From: Daucus carota subsp. sativus
Lineage: Eukaryota > Streptophyta > Magnoliopsida > Apiales > Apiaceae
Direction: 5' to 3'
Length of the DNA stretch: 64,000 nucleotides
NCBI RefSeq assembly: GCF_001625215.2
Contig: NC_030385.2
Coordinates: 39,333,598 to 39,397,597, forward strand
In this document: piece by piece, positions 25,201-37,378 of the stretch
Layout of the letters: every line of letters begins with the position of its first letter
How positions within the stretch are numbered: position 1 is the stretch's first letter
Notes under the pieces: model-generated
Database searches by the model: none
What the model saw: the letters and a program-made list of their open reading frames with translations, nothing else
What the model was told of the DNA's origin: nothing
Position numbers and translations under genes: made by a program

Positions 25201-25729
25201 ATATTACTGAAAATAGACTAGCTAGGCATGTTTTTATGCCACAAATCCAAACATCAATGTCATTCATAAACATAACACCATAACACCAATTGAAAAGCAG
25301 CACTCAGGCTGTCATAACATCATCATACAAATTACAAACAGTACATATATAAGTCTAAGACAAAACAAAACCAAATTCGCTTGAGAATTTAGTCACATAC
25401 ATGACTAAACCAAATCCGTGAGAGAATTTAAACAAAAGTAAAGTCAACATCGACTTGTATCATTGCAGCTTCATCTCCATTCACTTCTTACCCATCCTCC
25501 GAATCTCGATCTTCATTTGCATCGACCTCTTGACAAGAAAATTAACAGAACCATACCATCAACAATGTCATAAGATACGTTGAACACCAAAGCCATAAGA
25601 TTTTTCTTGCAATGCAAATTGAGAAGGCCAATCCATGCTACAAAGTGTAAATAGGGTTGGTCTAAAATGTGCGATGGTTTTAAGGAATAGTCATATTTTC
25701 ACAAATGTCTCCGATGTGTCAAATCTTTT

Positions 25730-28720
25730 TCGTCTCTGCTTTTTCAAGACATCCTGAACTGGATTCCCGATATTCATCAAAATGCTTGACAATATCAAGA
25801 AGATATAGACTGGCAGGAAACAAGGCTTACTTGATGAATGCTATTTTGTCAATCCTGTATTTTGTGCTCTGCTGATCCTACGGATTGATTTTGCAATCTT
25901 TTTGAAATTGTAAGCCAGACTGCAAAGTTCAAGAACAAATCCCTGTGAGTTAAGCTTCCATTTCCATGGCTAGTGATAAAAAGCAAAGGCTCGCAGACAG
26001 GAACTCTATGGATGAGGTATTTTTTCTCATACACAGTGAACCTTTGTAGACAGTGGGAAAAGGAAGTTGGCTAAAGAGAGTGGAAAAGAGGAGTAGAGGA
26101 CATCTTGTGTACAAGAAGCCTAAATTTTTTTTTTGTCAGGAAAAAAAAGAGCCTAAATATTGATCTTTATTGATTTCTGGAAATTTTGAAGCAAACAATT
26201 GGCCATCACACAGCCATATTGATACTAATTATTTAGGTTGATTTTCTTACCAGAATGTTTTATACTTGTATTCTAAATGTTTGCCTGCCATTATTGCTGG
26301 TTTCAGCCTTCTACACCTTAGCCAACTGCTAGAAATGGTCAAATTGCCTAGAAATCAGCTTGCTGCGGATCATATGCAGATCTCGTCAGGCCTCAGCCAC
26401 AAGATGCATGCACTTGCTGGGGGATTGATGTGAAGAACAAAAAAGGGATACTAATGATAGTGCTGGCACAATGCTTGCCTTTGATTTTCTCATTTGTCAT
26501 TACTCATTGTAGTGCAAAGCGATCACTTCCAGATTTCTATATATATTGCTGCAAATTGTAAATTCCTCGAGTTTGATCATGTGGAGCAATGTACATGTGG
26601 TTCAGGCATTGCATTTTCGTAGACATGTAAGATAACTCTTCTGTTATTTTTTTAACAGTTTATTAAGTTGCTTTGGTTAGCATTCTGGGTTTAAATGGTT
26701 TTTCTTAAGTTTTATTTTTAGACAGGTAACTAAAAAGGGCTGGCAAAACCAGCAACTGGTTGTGCATTTTTACTAAATATGGGTATGTTCACCAGTCCCG
26801 TATTTCCACCATGTACTTTTGCAATATTCTCATTCAAATTGTTCAGATGCAGCCATATTGGCAGGTTACCAAGTACGAAACAACTATATAAGCACCTAGC
26901 TAGCCGAAAAACATACTTACCTGTTCCTTTGCCTAGAGAACTGTGGGCGAATTTCCAGAGAGATGCATAGCTGGTATGACCATTGCAATAGGCAATAGCA
27001 CCTCCTCCACATAAGTCGTAATATTCCCAACAATGGCAATGGTCTCTACTATATCAGTGACCGACAGTTCTAATTTCTACCCTCTGTCTTGCCATCTTTT
27101 ACATGTAAATTTTCAGCTCAACAGTTTTTTCTCGGTGTTTATATGTATTCAGTATGGTGCCTAGCTAGTCGATCTGTATAACTAAAAATTTAAACTAGAG
27201 TAGTTTCTTTGTAAGAAATCTTAAAACAACCTGATTTGTAGTTTAACAACAATCAATATGCATTTGATCCTATAAACTTCAGTAAGCGTCCTCACATGGC
27301 GAAAAAGGAGAAGTTTACGCAACTTCAGTTGTGTGGAGTCTGCGGACAATTATTTTTTCCAAGTCTTCCTTAGCTGCTCAGTGAAGTCATTCAGGAACAA
27401 CAATGCTAATGAAATCTTTCAAGAAGGGAAAAAAAGGCATCAACTTAAATAGCCATTTTTGAAATTAATAATTGCAATGCACAATGATTTGAATATCCAA
27501 ATCTTCAAGGATTGAGCACGATTCCCAAACAAGAATTGACAAGTAAATCCTAGTTATATCTCTTTTAGTAAATAAGTCATACTGTTGTAGCTTCGAGCAA
27601 ATTTTCCTCTTGGGTGAATCTACTGTCTTGCTCTGAAAACAACTTGTTTATATATAAACAATGGTAAGGTGGATACATCAGGACCTTTTATCTGCAATAT
27701 ATATATACTTGTCTACGTGCTCTGGCTTCTTCATTCGGTTTAACTACTAATATCATCGACTCCCATTGCACTGACATAAAAATCATTGTCTGCAATTACA
27801 TATCGTCGTTTTGTGATTTCGACGAGGTAAAACCGACCACGCGACCGTCGGTCGGTTTTATATACGACGGTCGATTTTGTGTGGTCGATTTTGACTTGTT
27901 TTCTTGTAAGCTTATATATTTAGTATTTTTACATAATGAGAATAATAAAATCTAAGTTCTGAGTTAAATTCTCAGGCCTCTTATTTAAAAAGCTTTTTAC
28001 TTCAACTCACTGGCTCCCAACTTGTAACATAAGGTCCTTGTAAAATTTAGTGCAAACAAAGTTCAATAGATTATAATGCAAATGGCACCTACATAGTAAC
28101 GTAATATACCAATTTGAATTCGAATAATAGTACAGGTACATGTATAAGTATCGAGTGCCTCAGAATAGAGACGTGTGTAGGCGTCGGGTAAGTGCTTATG
28201 GACTTCGTTAAACTTAATCAAAATTTCTAAGGCATATGTGGAAGTCAGAAGTTTCATGAAAAAAGTTTAGATATTTGGATAATATTAGAGGTTTAATCAT
28301 GTAAATCGTATCTGGTTTTGATTTTAGATGAATTCTACATAAAATATAGTAGAGTTGATATAGTTTTCTGGATTTAAGCACGATAATTCAAAATCTCATG
28401 AATTTTGATGAGATTTTCAAAATTTTAAAATATACTGAACAATCCCACGAAATCCATAATTTTATGAAGTTCAAAAAATTCCATTAGCATTTGAATACTA
28501 TAAGATTTTTAATGGATCTTGAATAATTCCGATTGAATATCAATAGATTTTTAAGCATAATTTAAAATACTAATTACCACGGTATTTTGTAAATTCCAAT
28601 TGAATATTCAATATTTTTTTAGAATGCGAATTGAATATACGAATTTCATAAATGAAAAAGAATCTTCTTAAATTCTAATCGAATACAACACCATCATCAA
28701 TTATACCAAAAATCATAGCC
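25730..28720. repeat. Diverged duplicated block downstream of zinc-finger gene B
   Basis: This is the partner of 20870-22680, with the shared landmarks in the same order. It is longer because of insertions. 28265-28720 is a separate AT-rich module (CGTATCTGGTTTTGATTTTA, TATACTGAACAATCCCACGAAATCC) that recurs at about 30,650-31,110 downstream of copy 3 and in shortened form in later units. Open frames here are short and I recognise none. Confidence 0.6.
27800..27908. mobile_element. CACTA (En/Spm) terminal relic
   Basis: The stretch ends GACTTGTTTTCTTGTA, the complement of the CACTACAAGAAAACAAGTC-type end of plant CACTA elements, with the final GTG lost. Just inside, ACCGACCACGCGACCGTCGG and TATACGACGGTCGATTTTG form the repeated subterminal motifs usual in these elements. 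No partner end is seen, so it is a fragment. Confidence 0.45.
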
Positions 28721-28737
28721 GGAGGAGAGAAAAAACA

Positions 28738-28805
28738 ATGATCAAGAACACAACTTTCAAAAAAAATGATCAAGAACACAACTTTCAAAAAAAATGATCA
28801 AGAAC
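28738..28805. repeat. 28 bp tandem repeat with A-runs, 2.5 copies
   Basis: ATGATCAAGAACACAACTTTC plus seven A occurs at 28738 and 28766, with a partial third copy at 28794. The single-copy version (AATGATCAAGAACACAAAAC) follows the other cluster genes at 43703, 48736, 52660, 56547 and 60471, so the expansion is specific to gene B. Confidence 0.88.
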
Positions 28806-28978
28806 ACAAAACTAATCCATTGAAACTGAAAATCCAACAAGAGAGTCGCATAACAAAATTCATAACCATGTCAAGAAATACCAACCCACATGTTTTGCAA
28901 CAGTCGAAGAAACATATCATACACATGCAAATAGCATACAGTTCACATCAAAGTAACCACTCTCGACTCTCCACGAAA

Positions 28979-29482
28979 CTAATTAATCTCGAAAACCTTC
29001 ATTTCATTCTCCTCCGGACTCAAATTCAAATCAAGACCTAACATCCCTTTGTCAAAGAAATTACCTGCAGTGACCATCTTCACATCATCAGAGGGAGCAG
29101 CACTACTAGTAACAGTACTAGCATTATTGCAAAGGCTCTCATTACTCCCAAGCAAGCCTTGAATCTTGGGCTTACGATGCTTACCCTTGTGACCACCTAA
29201 AGCCTGTCCATTCCAAAACTCAGCACCGCACACAGTGCACTTGTAGGGCTTGGGCCCCTTCTTCTCCGCTTCCGTTTCGCCACCACCAAGTTCAAGGCGC
29301 TTGTAGTGGCTCGCTCTGCAGTGACCGCCTAGGGATTGGGAAGTTGCGAAGCTAAGTTTACATGTCTTGCACTTGAAGATCTCTTCCGGCTGAGACGACG
29401 ACTTCCTACTCTCTGCTATCATTGCGCAGTTGGCCATAGCGAATCTCTCCACTGCGTCTGTGTTAGAGAATTTCGTCCTCAT
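28979..29482 (-). CDS. C2H2 zinc-finger EAR repressor, copy B (C1-2i, ZAT-like)
   Basis: An intronless 167-residue gene in the family of copy A. It begins MRTKFSNTDAVERFAMANCA. Finger 1 has Cys38, Cys41, His54 and His59. Its signature is SQSLGGH and an extra residue sits between the histidines (HCRASH). Finger 2 has Cys82, Cys85, His98 and His102 with intact QALGGH. EAR motif LGLDLNLSPEENEMKVFEI spans about 148-166. The longer N-terminus of copies 3-7 (MAGEKHAIEETKR) is represented upstream by KEKQAIKET in frame, but its ATG is gone, so translation should start at 29482. It is closer to copies 3-7 than A is (shared KGPKPYKCT, LLGS, EENEMKVFE), so it is the likely sister of the array's ancestor. 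It is predicted to be a nuclear transcriptional repressor, with unknown targets. Confidence 0.92.
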   Translation of the reverse strand: MRTKFSNTDAVERFAMANCAMIAESRKSSSQPEEIFKCKTCKLSFATSQSLGGHCRASHYKRLELGGGETEAEKKGPKPYKCTVCGAEFWNGQALGGHKGKHRKPKIQGLLGSNESLCNNASTVTSSAAPSDDVKMVTAGNFFDKGMLGLDLNLSPEENEMKVFEIN

Positions 29483-31120
29483 TGTTTCCTTAATTGCCTG
29501 CTTCTCTTTGGTTTTTTTAATATAAATTATTTATAATAGGATGGGAAGGTTTGTGGGTCCGGAGGATGGATCCCATACCGGAGCTTGGTAAAGCCCACGC
29601 GGGACCTACTGGACGGGAGTGAAGCCTATCCGGACGGGTAAAATCCAGTATTGGATCTTTAGCTTGTCTAGAGCTCTTTTATATATTTCTGGAGCCTTGA
29701 GGAGATTTTCTTTTGTACATTTCTGGAGACTTGAGGAGATTTTGTGAACTCGAGATGAATTGATCGGGATGGTGAAAGGGTCCCGGATATAAAGCTAATG
29801 ATATCGGGTACTTAAATATAAAATAAATGATATCTGCTATTTAAATATACAACATCAACGGTTATGTGTCGAAACTGATGCATTTACCACGTAGCGGTTG
29901 ATGTATTTCATTTTAAATTGACATATTTGGAAATATACGTTGATTAATTATGTCCCACATGTCGTCATAATTGTCATATTTGAAGGTGAGACAAAATTTT
30001 TAATAAAGCATAGAATACAAAATAATGGACCGTTGGACCCATCTTAAAAAAAAGCTTATTACTTATAAGGGTCTGTTTGAAGTGTTGTTAAAAACTGTCT
30101 TGTTATGAAAAAATGCTACTCCCTCCGTCCCACCCATTTCTTTACACTTTCCTTTTTGTGGCTTCCCACCCAATTCTTTACATTTCAAAACTTACCAAAA
30201 ATAGTCAATGGGTCCCACCACTTCCCCACTTTTCTTTCCTTTTCACACTACTTTTACTCCACTATCTTCTTTTTATATATTAAAAATCGATGGGTCCCAC
30301 CACTTTACCCACTTTTCTTCCTCTTTTCCACTACTTTATACATATTCCTTAACCTCCGTGCCCAACCCATTCGATAAGAAATGGGTGGGACGGAGGGAGT
30401 ATAAATCAGATAACTGTTTGGTAATTAATTTTTTATATTTGTATTTTTTGAGTTATAAATAAAAATATAATATTTTTGGGCAGGTTGATATAGTAAATCA
30501 ATTTAATTCACTAGTTAAAACAACTAGACAATACGAAATAATTAATTTAATCCGCTAATAGCAATTGTAAATTGTCAAACATGACCTGGAACATTAATGT
30601 TCAAATTTTTAGGGGGTGTATTCAACTATGTTTTTAAAGGATTATACATAATTTATGGAGTTTAATGAATCATATCTGATTTTGATTTTACGTGAATTCT
30701 AGATAAAATATCGCAGAGTTGACACATATTTTTTAGGATTTAAGCACAATACTTCAAAATCTCAAGAATTTCGATGATATTTTCAAAAGTTTAAAATATA
30801 CTGAACAATCTCACAAAATCCATAATTTTATGAAGTTAAAAAAGTCCATCAACATTTGAATATTATAAGATTTTTAATGGATTTTAAATAATCTCGATTA
30901 AATATCATCAGATTTTTAAGTATAATTTAAAATCCTGATTCAATACCACACTGTATTTTATAAATTCTAATTGAATATGCCAAGATGCTGATATTTTATA
31001 AAATTTGAATTGAATATATCTCGATTTCATAAATGAAAAAAATACCTTAAAATCTCAATCCAATACAAACCCGTCATCAATAATATCAAGAATCATAGCC
31101 GCAAGAGAGAAAAAACAAGG
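29483..31120. repeat. Upstream flank of gene B, homologous to the array unit spacer
   Basis: GGAGCTTGGTAAAG, TAAAGCCTATCCGGACGGGT, CTGATGCATTTACCACGTAG and TTGTCATATTTGAA recur, more or less diverged, in every spacer after copies 3-7. Gene B is therefore a founding, older unit of the same array. It lacks the GC-rich hAT-like insertion present in spacers 3-6, so it preserves the empty site (GGGACCTACTGG). A Stowaway element (30119-30399) is inserted here and is absent from the other spacers. Confidence 0.75.
30119..30399. mobile_element. Stowaway MITE, 281 bp, with internal duplication
   Basis: Perfect 24 bp terminal inverted repeats begin CTCCCTCCGTCCCACCCATT. They are flanked by TA at 30117-30118 and 30400-30401. 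The interior holds two similar segments (GGGTCCCACCACTTCCCCAC at about 30,210 and GGGTCCCACCACTTTACCCA at about 30,292), an internal tandem copy. The matching place in other units (AAAATGCTGATAAAAAATG) has no insert, so the insertion happened after the units separated. There is no coding capacity. Confidence 0.93.
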
Positions 31121-31330
31121 GTTTTTTTATATTCATAACCACGTTTTCAATCTTATTTTCAAAAATACTACCTTATTCAATTTTATTTTCAAAAATACTA
31201 TCTTCTCTAAAATATTTTCAAAAATACTGTGGTTGCATATGCAACCATATATGCAACTGCAAATCCTGATTTCAAGTTTCAGATTTCAAATGTCATTTTC
31301 GACCTCATCATTGGAATCGATATATATCTA

Positions 31331-31332
<2 letters not shown>

Positions 31333-31374
<42 letters not shown>

Positions 31375-31378
31375 CATA
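31333..31378. repeat. TA/CA microsatellite
   Basis: A (TA)n run passes into GACACACACACA, inside the left arm of the Mutator-like element. Similar TA-to-CA junctions recur at 46.7, 50.65, 54.5 and 58.5 kb inside a different element. Confidence 0.85.
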
Positions 31379-31436
31379 TGAGGTTGTATTCAGTTGATTC
31401 TATTGTAATCTAATGGCCCCGCCAGGGGCACCCATA

Positions 31437-33451
31437 TGATGTGCTAGAAATAATTCCTTTAAATCGCAAGCGCACGATCACCGTTTTAATATTTAAGATT
31501 CGTCCACAGAGATTAAAATTATTTTCGCAACTCTAATTATCTTTAATCTAGGCGGGTTAGAAATTTAATTAGTGGAGAGGGTGTATAAAAAAAAACTAAT
31601 TTTTAACATTAAATTGAAAGTCTAATCTAATTACCGAAAATTAATAAACCAAAATTAGATGAACAAAGTTAATAAAAGAAAACAAAGTTTTAACTACCTG
31701 GAAATGATAAAATAGCAATTGCCAACACTCGAAATAATATACACGCTTATTGACTCAAGTATTAGACTTGGCAGAGACAAACACATATAATAAAAAAAAA
31801 AGCAAATCAACAAAAACAAACACAACCTCAGAACAGTGGCCTCACTTAACCAAAATTAACTCAGAAAACAACAAACTAATCAACCGAAAACTAATGAAAC
31901 AAAACCCATCAACTATTCATCAAAACAGAACCTATTGGACCAGCAAAACCAGCGACTCAACTGCAGGACTCCAAACTCACTACTGTTTATCGACGAAAAC
32001 AAACTCTGCCAGCGACTCGGAAACTACAACTACGACTCAGCAATGGCAGACTCGGAACTCTACAGAACAACCCAACTCAGCTACAACAAAATCGACTACA
32101 GGACTCAACGCCAAGCAAAACACATACTCGAAGACTCAGTACAAGACTCGGGACTCAGCAAAGAAAACGACTCTGTAACTCGAAAGAAAACGCAGCAGCA
32201 ACTAATCGATGAACATCTAAACACGAAAACAGAACTCGGACTAAACTCGACACACAAAACAGATAAAACTCGAAGACTCAAACACTAAAACGCAGCAAAA
32301 AAAACGAGAGAAACAGAGCCACGGACTCGAACCCAGTACAAAGGAACTCAGTAACACAAACTCGACACAGACCTGCTACTTAGACTCGCTACTAGGCTCA
32401 TTAACTCGTTTTAAACTACAAGGAACCAACGACTCGGCCGGAGAACGAAACAAGAAGAAAAGTCTTGTGGGGTTTCAAATTGAAAATGAAAAAAAACGAA
32501 ACCGGGGTTCTTAAACGAAAACAGAGTTGACTGGTTTTTGAAATGAAAGCAGGGGAAAGTGTGTTTTGTTTACAAAACAAACGAACTGGACAAAACTTGA
32601 AACTCGACTAAAACGAACTGCTAAACTCGAACTTAACACAAAAAGTAAACTCGACAAAAGCAGATGAAACGAAACACCTTTGACTCAGCTATAACTCGCT
32701 AAACAAGAAGACGCGACTCGGCTAAAGGGGTTTTAAAATAAAAAAACAGGGGAATGGGTGTGTTACATTTAGCTAGCAAAAGAAAACACAGATCTAAATA
32801 ATTCATTAAGCAAAACCAGGTGCTGTTAATAGTTTATATTTATAAAAATCAACTGCCGAATTAAAAGTAAATTGTAACCTTAAAATTTAAAGTCTAAACC
32901 CCAACACAAATCATCTTTTGTGCTAGAGTTTTAGCTTCTTCCAAAAATTAAATCTAAATATAAAAAAGGCTACAACTAATTAATGGCTCCTTCCAATCTA
33001 CAAACAACTTTGAATTCTTTTGTAGTTAGAGGAAGATTTCATAGCCAAAGAAAGCATAAAGAACAAGAATGTAAGAACAAATATGAAATCTTGCATTAAA
33101 ATATTAAAAGGTGTTTACAAAAGGAGGAGAGAGCATACAAATTAAAACTAGATCTAGACTAGAGAAAGGAGGCTACTAAAATAAGAAAATCCTAGGTTGG
33201 TTAAAACATGATGGGGAGATGAGTATTTATAGGGGGAAATTAGGGTAGAGGGGGGGTAGGTGTCCCATCTAGATGCTTCCTTGAGAATATTCCCCTATGA
33301 TCCTTTTCTTCCATCTTTTTCTTCTTTTTGCTTTATTCTTTTATTTCTTCAAGCTTTTGCAATTTCCTACAAAAAAGACAAATAAACAAATAAATAAGTG
33401 AGAACAAGCAATAATTAGGCATTTAAAATATATAAAAATATGCACTCATCA
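31437..33451 (-). repeat. 3' LTR of the Athila/Tat element
   Basis: 2,015 bp, near-identical to the 5' LTR. The interior (about 31,930-32,720) is unusually dense in ACTCG/ACTCAG motifs on the plus strand, which keeps long frames open by chance. Neither LTR appears to encode a protein. Confidence 0.95.
33224..33232 (-). promoter_or_regulatory. TATA box in the 3' LTR
   Basis: CTATAAATA on the minus strand, about 220 bp into the LTR. The same motif in the 5' LTR (42946-42954) would drive the genomic transcript. This copy could drive read-out transcription away from the element into its flank. Confidence 0.5.
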
Positions 33452-33465
33452 AACTTCCCCATACC
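33452..33465 (-). other. Polypurine tract of the LTR element
   Basis: The minus strand reads GGTATGGGGAAGTT immediately before the 3' LTR start TGATGAGTG. It is the expected plus-strand primer for reverse transcription. Confidence 0.8.
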
Positions 33466-34747
33466 TATATTTTGCTCGTCCTCGAGTAAAATCAAAAGAA
33501 AAGAAAATAAACTATGAAAACTAGATGCGATTCCTAGGCTCCTTTTCGTAGGCGTGACGGGTGATTTTAGGTTCACCAACCCGTTAAACTCGTAGACGAT
33601 CTCTACAAGAGGAGTTTTGTCTCCTAAGGGTTTACAGAAGATATACCCATAAAATCTTCGAGACATTCTAGCAAGTGTCTACTCGACTCTTACTCTAATT
33701 TCGTTGGTGTTAACAAAAAACGTTTTTAAGGAAAATACGACTTAAAGACTCATCTACTAATAATCAAGATACAGTTGTTTCTAATTCACTTGCATCGACA
33801 CAAAGATTTACTAGAAATCCAAGGAGTGTAAGTAATTTAAGGCCTTTGATGGATCCTAATTGTCTAAGAACATTTTCTCTTTTTCAACCAATTTTGAACT
33901 GACCCAATCTCTATCGAAACAAATATCTAGCCAAACTTCACAAACTTTTATTCTCCTCTCTTTCTTTTTTTCCTCTTTTTTTTTGCATTGACTTTATTTT
34001 GTCCGTTTTCTTAGGCAAACAATGTTACCCATGTAGCGAGCTTTAGGTCAGTGACTCCCAAACCAAACGGTCTTAGGGCACTAGGTTTTGAAATCCCCCA
34101 ACGGACTTAATTGCTCGAGTAACAAAGGCCACAAAACGGGACTAGCCAATCTACTTTTGCCCATTTATCTAAAGATTTTATCTATAAAGAACAATGGGTA
34201 TTGAAGTAGTTATTCCTTTTTTTTTCTTTTTTTTTCTATCTTTTTTTTTCTATATTTTTTTTTATTCGCAAAGGTTCGATTCGACATTGTTTCAACATGT
34301 GGGTTCTCTCTCAGGTATCGAATAATATCACTAGACAATCTCTCCATCAAAGGTCTCGTTCAAAAGTGTGTGCCATCTTGGAATTTAGAGTACAAATCGG
34401 TCGATACAAGCTTCAAAAAGACAACCTTACTCAACTACGTTCAAATTATCTAAAAGACACTATATATATATACTTTTTCGAAAACATGCTAAACACCAAC
34501 TACTCCTAAAGTTCGAGTGAGGGAAAGACAACTTAGCTAAAACATCTCTATTTTTGGAATTTTCTAATTTTTCATTTTTTTAGGGTTTTTCATTTTTTTA
34601 AGAATTACACTAAAGCCCTCCCCATACCTAAACCATGCATTGTCCTCAATGTATGCAAAAGAGAATTGAAATGAGAGAGTAAAGAGGAAAAATACCTGAA
34701 TAGGAGATGAAGGAGATTTTTATTAACTACTGAAGCAACTTACATGA
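33466..34747. other. Non-coding 3' internal region of the LTR element
   Basis: About 1.3 kb between the pol stop and the polypurine tract, where many Athila elements carry an env-like frame. Here it is T-rich (33,950-34,270) with no substantial minus-strand reading frame. Either this lineage lacks the third gene or it has been lost. Confidence 0.65.
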
Positions 34748-37378
34748 TCAAGGGTCGATGAGGTGGATGACCTCTTCCTCCGAATCAACAGGCAATTCTA
34801 AAAATGGTTTAAGACGTTGACCATTAACTTTAAAAACATTACCATTTTTAGGATCCTGAATTTCAACAGCACCATGAGGAAAAACAACTTGAACAATGTA
34901 AGGACCGTCCCATCTAGAACGCAACTTACCGGGAAACAAATGAAGCCTAGAATTGTAGAGAAGAACTTTTTGGCCGGGAGAAAAGGATTTTCTCAAAATG
35001 GTTTTATCATGAAAGGCCTTAGTTCTCTCTTTGTAAATTTTAGCATTTTCGTAGGCATCATTTCTAAGTTCGTCCAACTCGGTCAATTGCAACTTCCGAT
35101 GACTACCGGCGGTGGGTAAGTCGAAGTTCAATTCTCTAATGGCCCACATGGCCCTATGCTCTAGCTCAACCGGCAAATGGCAAGCTTTACCATACACGAG
35201 TCTATAAGGAGACATTCCTAAGACGGTCTTAAAGGCGGTCCGATAGGCCCATAAGGCATCTATCAATTTGGTTGACCAATCCTTCCTATTCGAGTTGACC
35301 GTCTTTTCTAAGATTTGCTTAATTTGCCGGTTCGAAACCTCTACTTGGCCACTAGTTTGAGGATGATAAGGGGTAGCAAGCCTATGAGTGATGGAGTACT
35401 TCTTAAGAAGTGACTCGAATTGACGGTTCTTGAAATGTGTCCCTTGGTCACTAATGATAGCCCTAGGTGTACCAAATCGAGAAAAGATATTCTCTTTAAG
35501 GAATCGGAGGACAACTTTGTTGTCATTGGACCGGGTCGGGATGGCTTCTACCCACTTAGAAACATAATCAACCGCAAGAAGGATGTAAAGGTGGCCAAAC
35601 GAATTAGGAAATGGACCCATGAAATCTATGCCCCACACATCAAAAAGTTCAACAACAAGGATTGGGCTCATAGGCATCATGTTTCGCCTAGTGATTCTTC
35701 CTAGATGTTGACACCTATTACAAGCGGAACAATACTCGGCGGCATCCTTAAACAAACTAGGCCAATAAAAACCACATTGGAGGATTTTAGCGGCGGTCTT
35801 CTTCGCACTAAAATGACCTCCACATGCTTGATCGTGACAAAACGAGAGGATACTATGAAACTCACTATTTGGGACACACCTCCTAATGATTTGGTCGGGA
35901 CAATGCTTAAAGAGATACGGGTCGTCCCAAAAGAAATGTTTCACTTGAGAAAAGAACTTGGCTTTATCATTCTTGGACCAATTCGAGGGAATGTCACCGG
36001 TTGCTAAGTAATTGACTATGTCGGCGAACCAAGGGAGAGTGGAAATCGAGAGAAGGTGTTCGTCGGGAAAGGACTCGCTTAAGGGCAAGTCATTAGTGGA
36101 TTCAACCACTAATCGAGAGAGATGATCGGCGACGACATTCTCACAACCTTTCTTATCTCTAATTTCTAAGTCAAACTCTTGGAGCAACAACACCCATCTA
36201 ATCAAGCGGGCTTTTGAGTCTTTTTTAGAGAAAAGATACTTAAGAGCGGCATGGTCGGTGTAAACAATGATTTTAGACCCGATAAGATAAGAGCGAAATT
36301 TTTCTAAGGCAAAGACTACGGCTAGAAGCTCCTTCTCGGTGGTAGAGTAATTGAGTTGGGCATCATTTAAGGTCTTACTAGCGTAGTATATGACATGAGG
36401 CCTCTTATCTATTCGTTGTCCTAAAACCGCTCCTATGGCATAATCGGATGCGTCACACATAAGCTCAAAAGGTTGGCTCCAATCGGGAGACTTCATGATC
36501 GGGGCCGAAGTCAATTCTCGCTTAAGGTCTTCGAAGGAATGAACACACTCGCTTGTGAATTCGAATTTGACATCCTTAGCTAGAAGGTTGGTAAAAGGTC
36601 GGGCCTTTTTGCTAAAATCCTGGATGAATCTACGATAAAATCCCGCATGTCCAAGGAAAGAGCGAATTTCCTTAACGGACTTGGGAGGAGGGAGATTAGC
36701 TATTAGGTCGACCTTAGCTTTGTCTACTTCGATTCCTTTTTCAGAAATTTTATGCCCTAGAACGATTCCCTCCTTAACCATGAAATGACATTTCTCCCAA
36801 TTTAGCACTAAATCCGTTTCCTCACATCTTTTCAAAACTAAGTCTAGATTATTAAGGCATTGGTGAAAAGATGGGCCAAAGATGGAAAAGTCATCTATGA
36901 AGACTTCTAGAAAGTCACCTATCATTTCCGAGAAGATGCTAGTCATGCACCTTTGGAACGTGGATGGACCCGTAGTTAGGCCGAAAGCTAGACGTCTATA
37001 AGCGAAGGTTCCAAAAGGGCAAGTGAAGGTGGTCTTTTCTTGGTCCTCGGGTGCGATTGGGATTTGAAAATATCCCGAGTAACCGTCTAAGAAGCAATAA
37101 AACGCGTGACCCGCTAACCTTTCTAGCATTTGATCGATGAAGGGCAAAGGAAAATGGTCTTTCCTAGTGACGGCATTGAGCTTCCTAAAGTCTATACACA
37201 TTCTCCAACCGGATTGGACACGGGTTGGAACTTGCTCATTGTTCTCATTGGTCACTAAAGTGATGCCCGACTTCTTAGGCACAACATGAACGGGACTCAC
37301 CCACTTACTATCGGAAATAGGATAAATGATCCCATTGTCTAAGCACTTAAGAATCTCTTTCTTTACTACCTCCATCAT
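34748..37378 (-). CDS. pol: reverse transcriptase, RNase H, integrase (Athila/Tat type)
   Basis: An 876-residue frame. It opens [20 protein letters not shown], the usual start of the RT region in this lineage, with [15 protein letters not shown]. The RT active site reads VFIDDFS near residue 160, so Phe is in the first position of the YxDD box. RNase H starts about residue 300 ([14 protein letters not shown]) and includes the [10 protein letters not shown] stretch. Integrase has an HHCC zinc motif (CHDQACGGH to CSACNRC, around 510-550). Its catalytic core has Asp in WGIDFMGPF (about 583), Asp in SDQGTHF (about 641) and Glu in GQVEVSN (about 677). The frame is uninterrupted to its C-terminus. 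It is offset from gag-pro by one frame and overlaps its stop by four bases, where related elements keep one continuous frame. It would be expressed only by frameshifting or from a helper. Confidence 0.93.
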   Translation of the reverse strand: MMEVVKKEILKCLDNGIIYPISDSKWVSPVHVVPKKSGITLVTNENNEQVPTRVQSGWRMCIDFRKLNAVTRKDHFPLPFIDQMLERLAGHAFYCFLDGYSGYFQIPIAPEDQEKTTFTCPFGTFAYRRLAFGLTTGPSTFQRCMTSIFSEMIGDFLEVFIDDFSIFGPSFHQCLNNLDLVLKRCEETDLVLNWEKCHFMVKEGIVLGHKISEKGIEVDKAKVDLIANLPPPKSVKEIRSFLGHAGFYRRFIQDFSKKARPFTNLLAKDVKFEFTSECVHSFEDLKRELTSAPIMKSPDWSQPFELMCDASDYAIGAVLGQRIDKRPHVIYYASKTLNDAQLNYSTTEKELLAVVFALEKFRSYLIGSKIIVYTDHAALKYLFSKKDSKARLIRWVLLLQEFDLEIRDKKGCENVVADHLSRLVVESTNDLPLSESFPDEHLLSISTLPWFADIVNYLATGDIPSNWSKNDKAKFFSQVKHFFWDDPYLFKHCPDQIIRRCVPNSEFHSILSFCHDQACGGHFSAKKTAAKILQCGFYWPSLFKDAAEYCSACNRCQHLGRITRRNMMPMSPILVVELFDVWGIDFMGPFPNSFGHLYILLAVDYVSKWVEAIPTRSNDNKVVLRFLKENIFSRFGTPRAIISDQGTHFKNRQFESLLKKYSITHRLATPYHPQTSGQVEVSNRQIKQILEKTVNSNRKDWSTKLIDALWAYRTAFKTVLGMSPYRLVYGKACHLPVELEHRAMWAIRELNFDLPTAGSHRKLQLTELDELRNDAYENAKIYKERTKAFHDKTILRKSFSPGQKVLLYNSRLHLFPGKLRSRWDGPYIVQVVFPHGAVEIQDPKNGNVFKVNGQRLKPFLELPVDSEEEVIHLIDP

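Noticed and set aside
31750-32288. Plus-strand frames of 117-142 codons in the LTRs (also 41616-42010)
   Set aside because: Low-complexity Thr/Gln/Asn-rich translation of the ACTCG-rich LTR, antisense to the element, present in both LTRs and without any domain.
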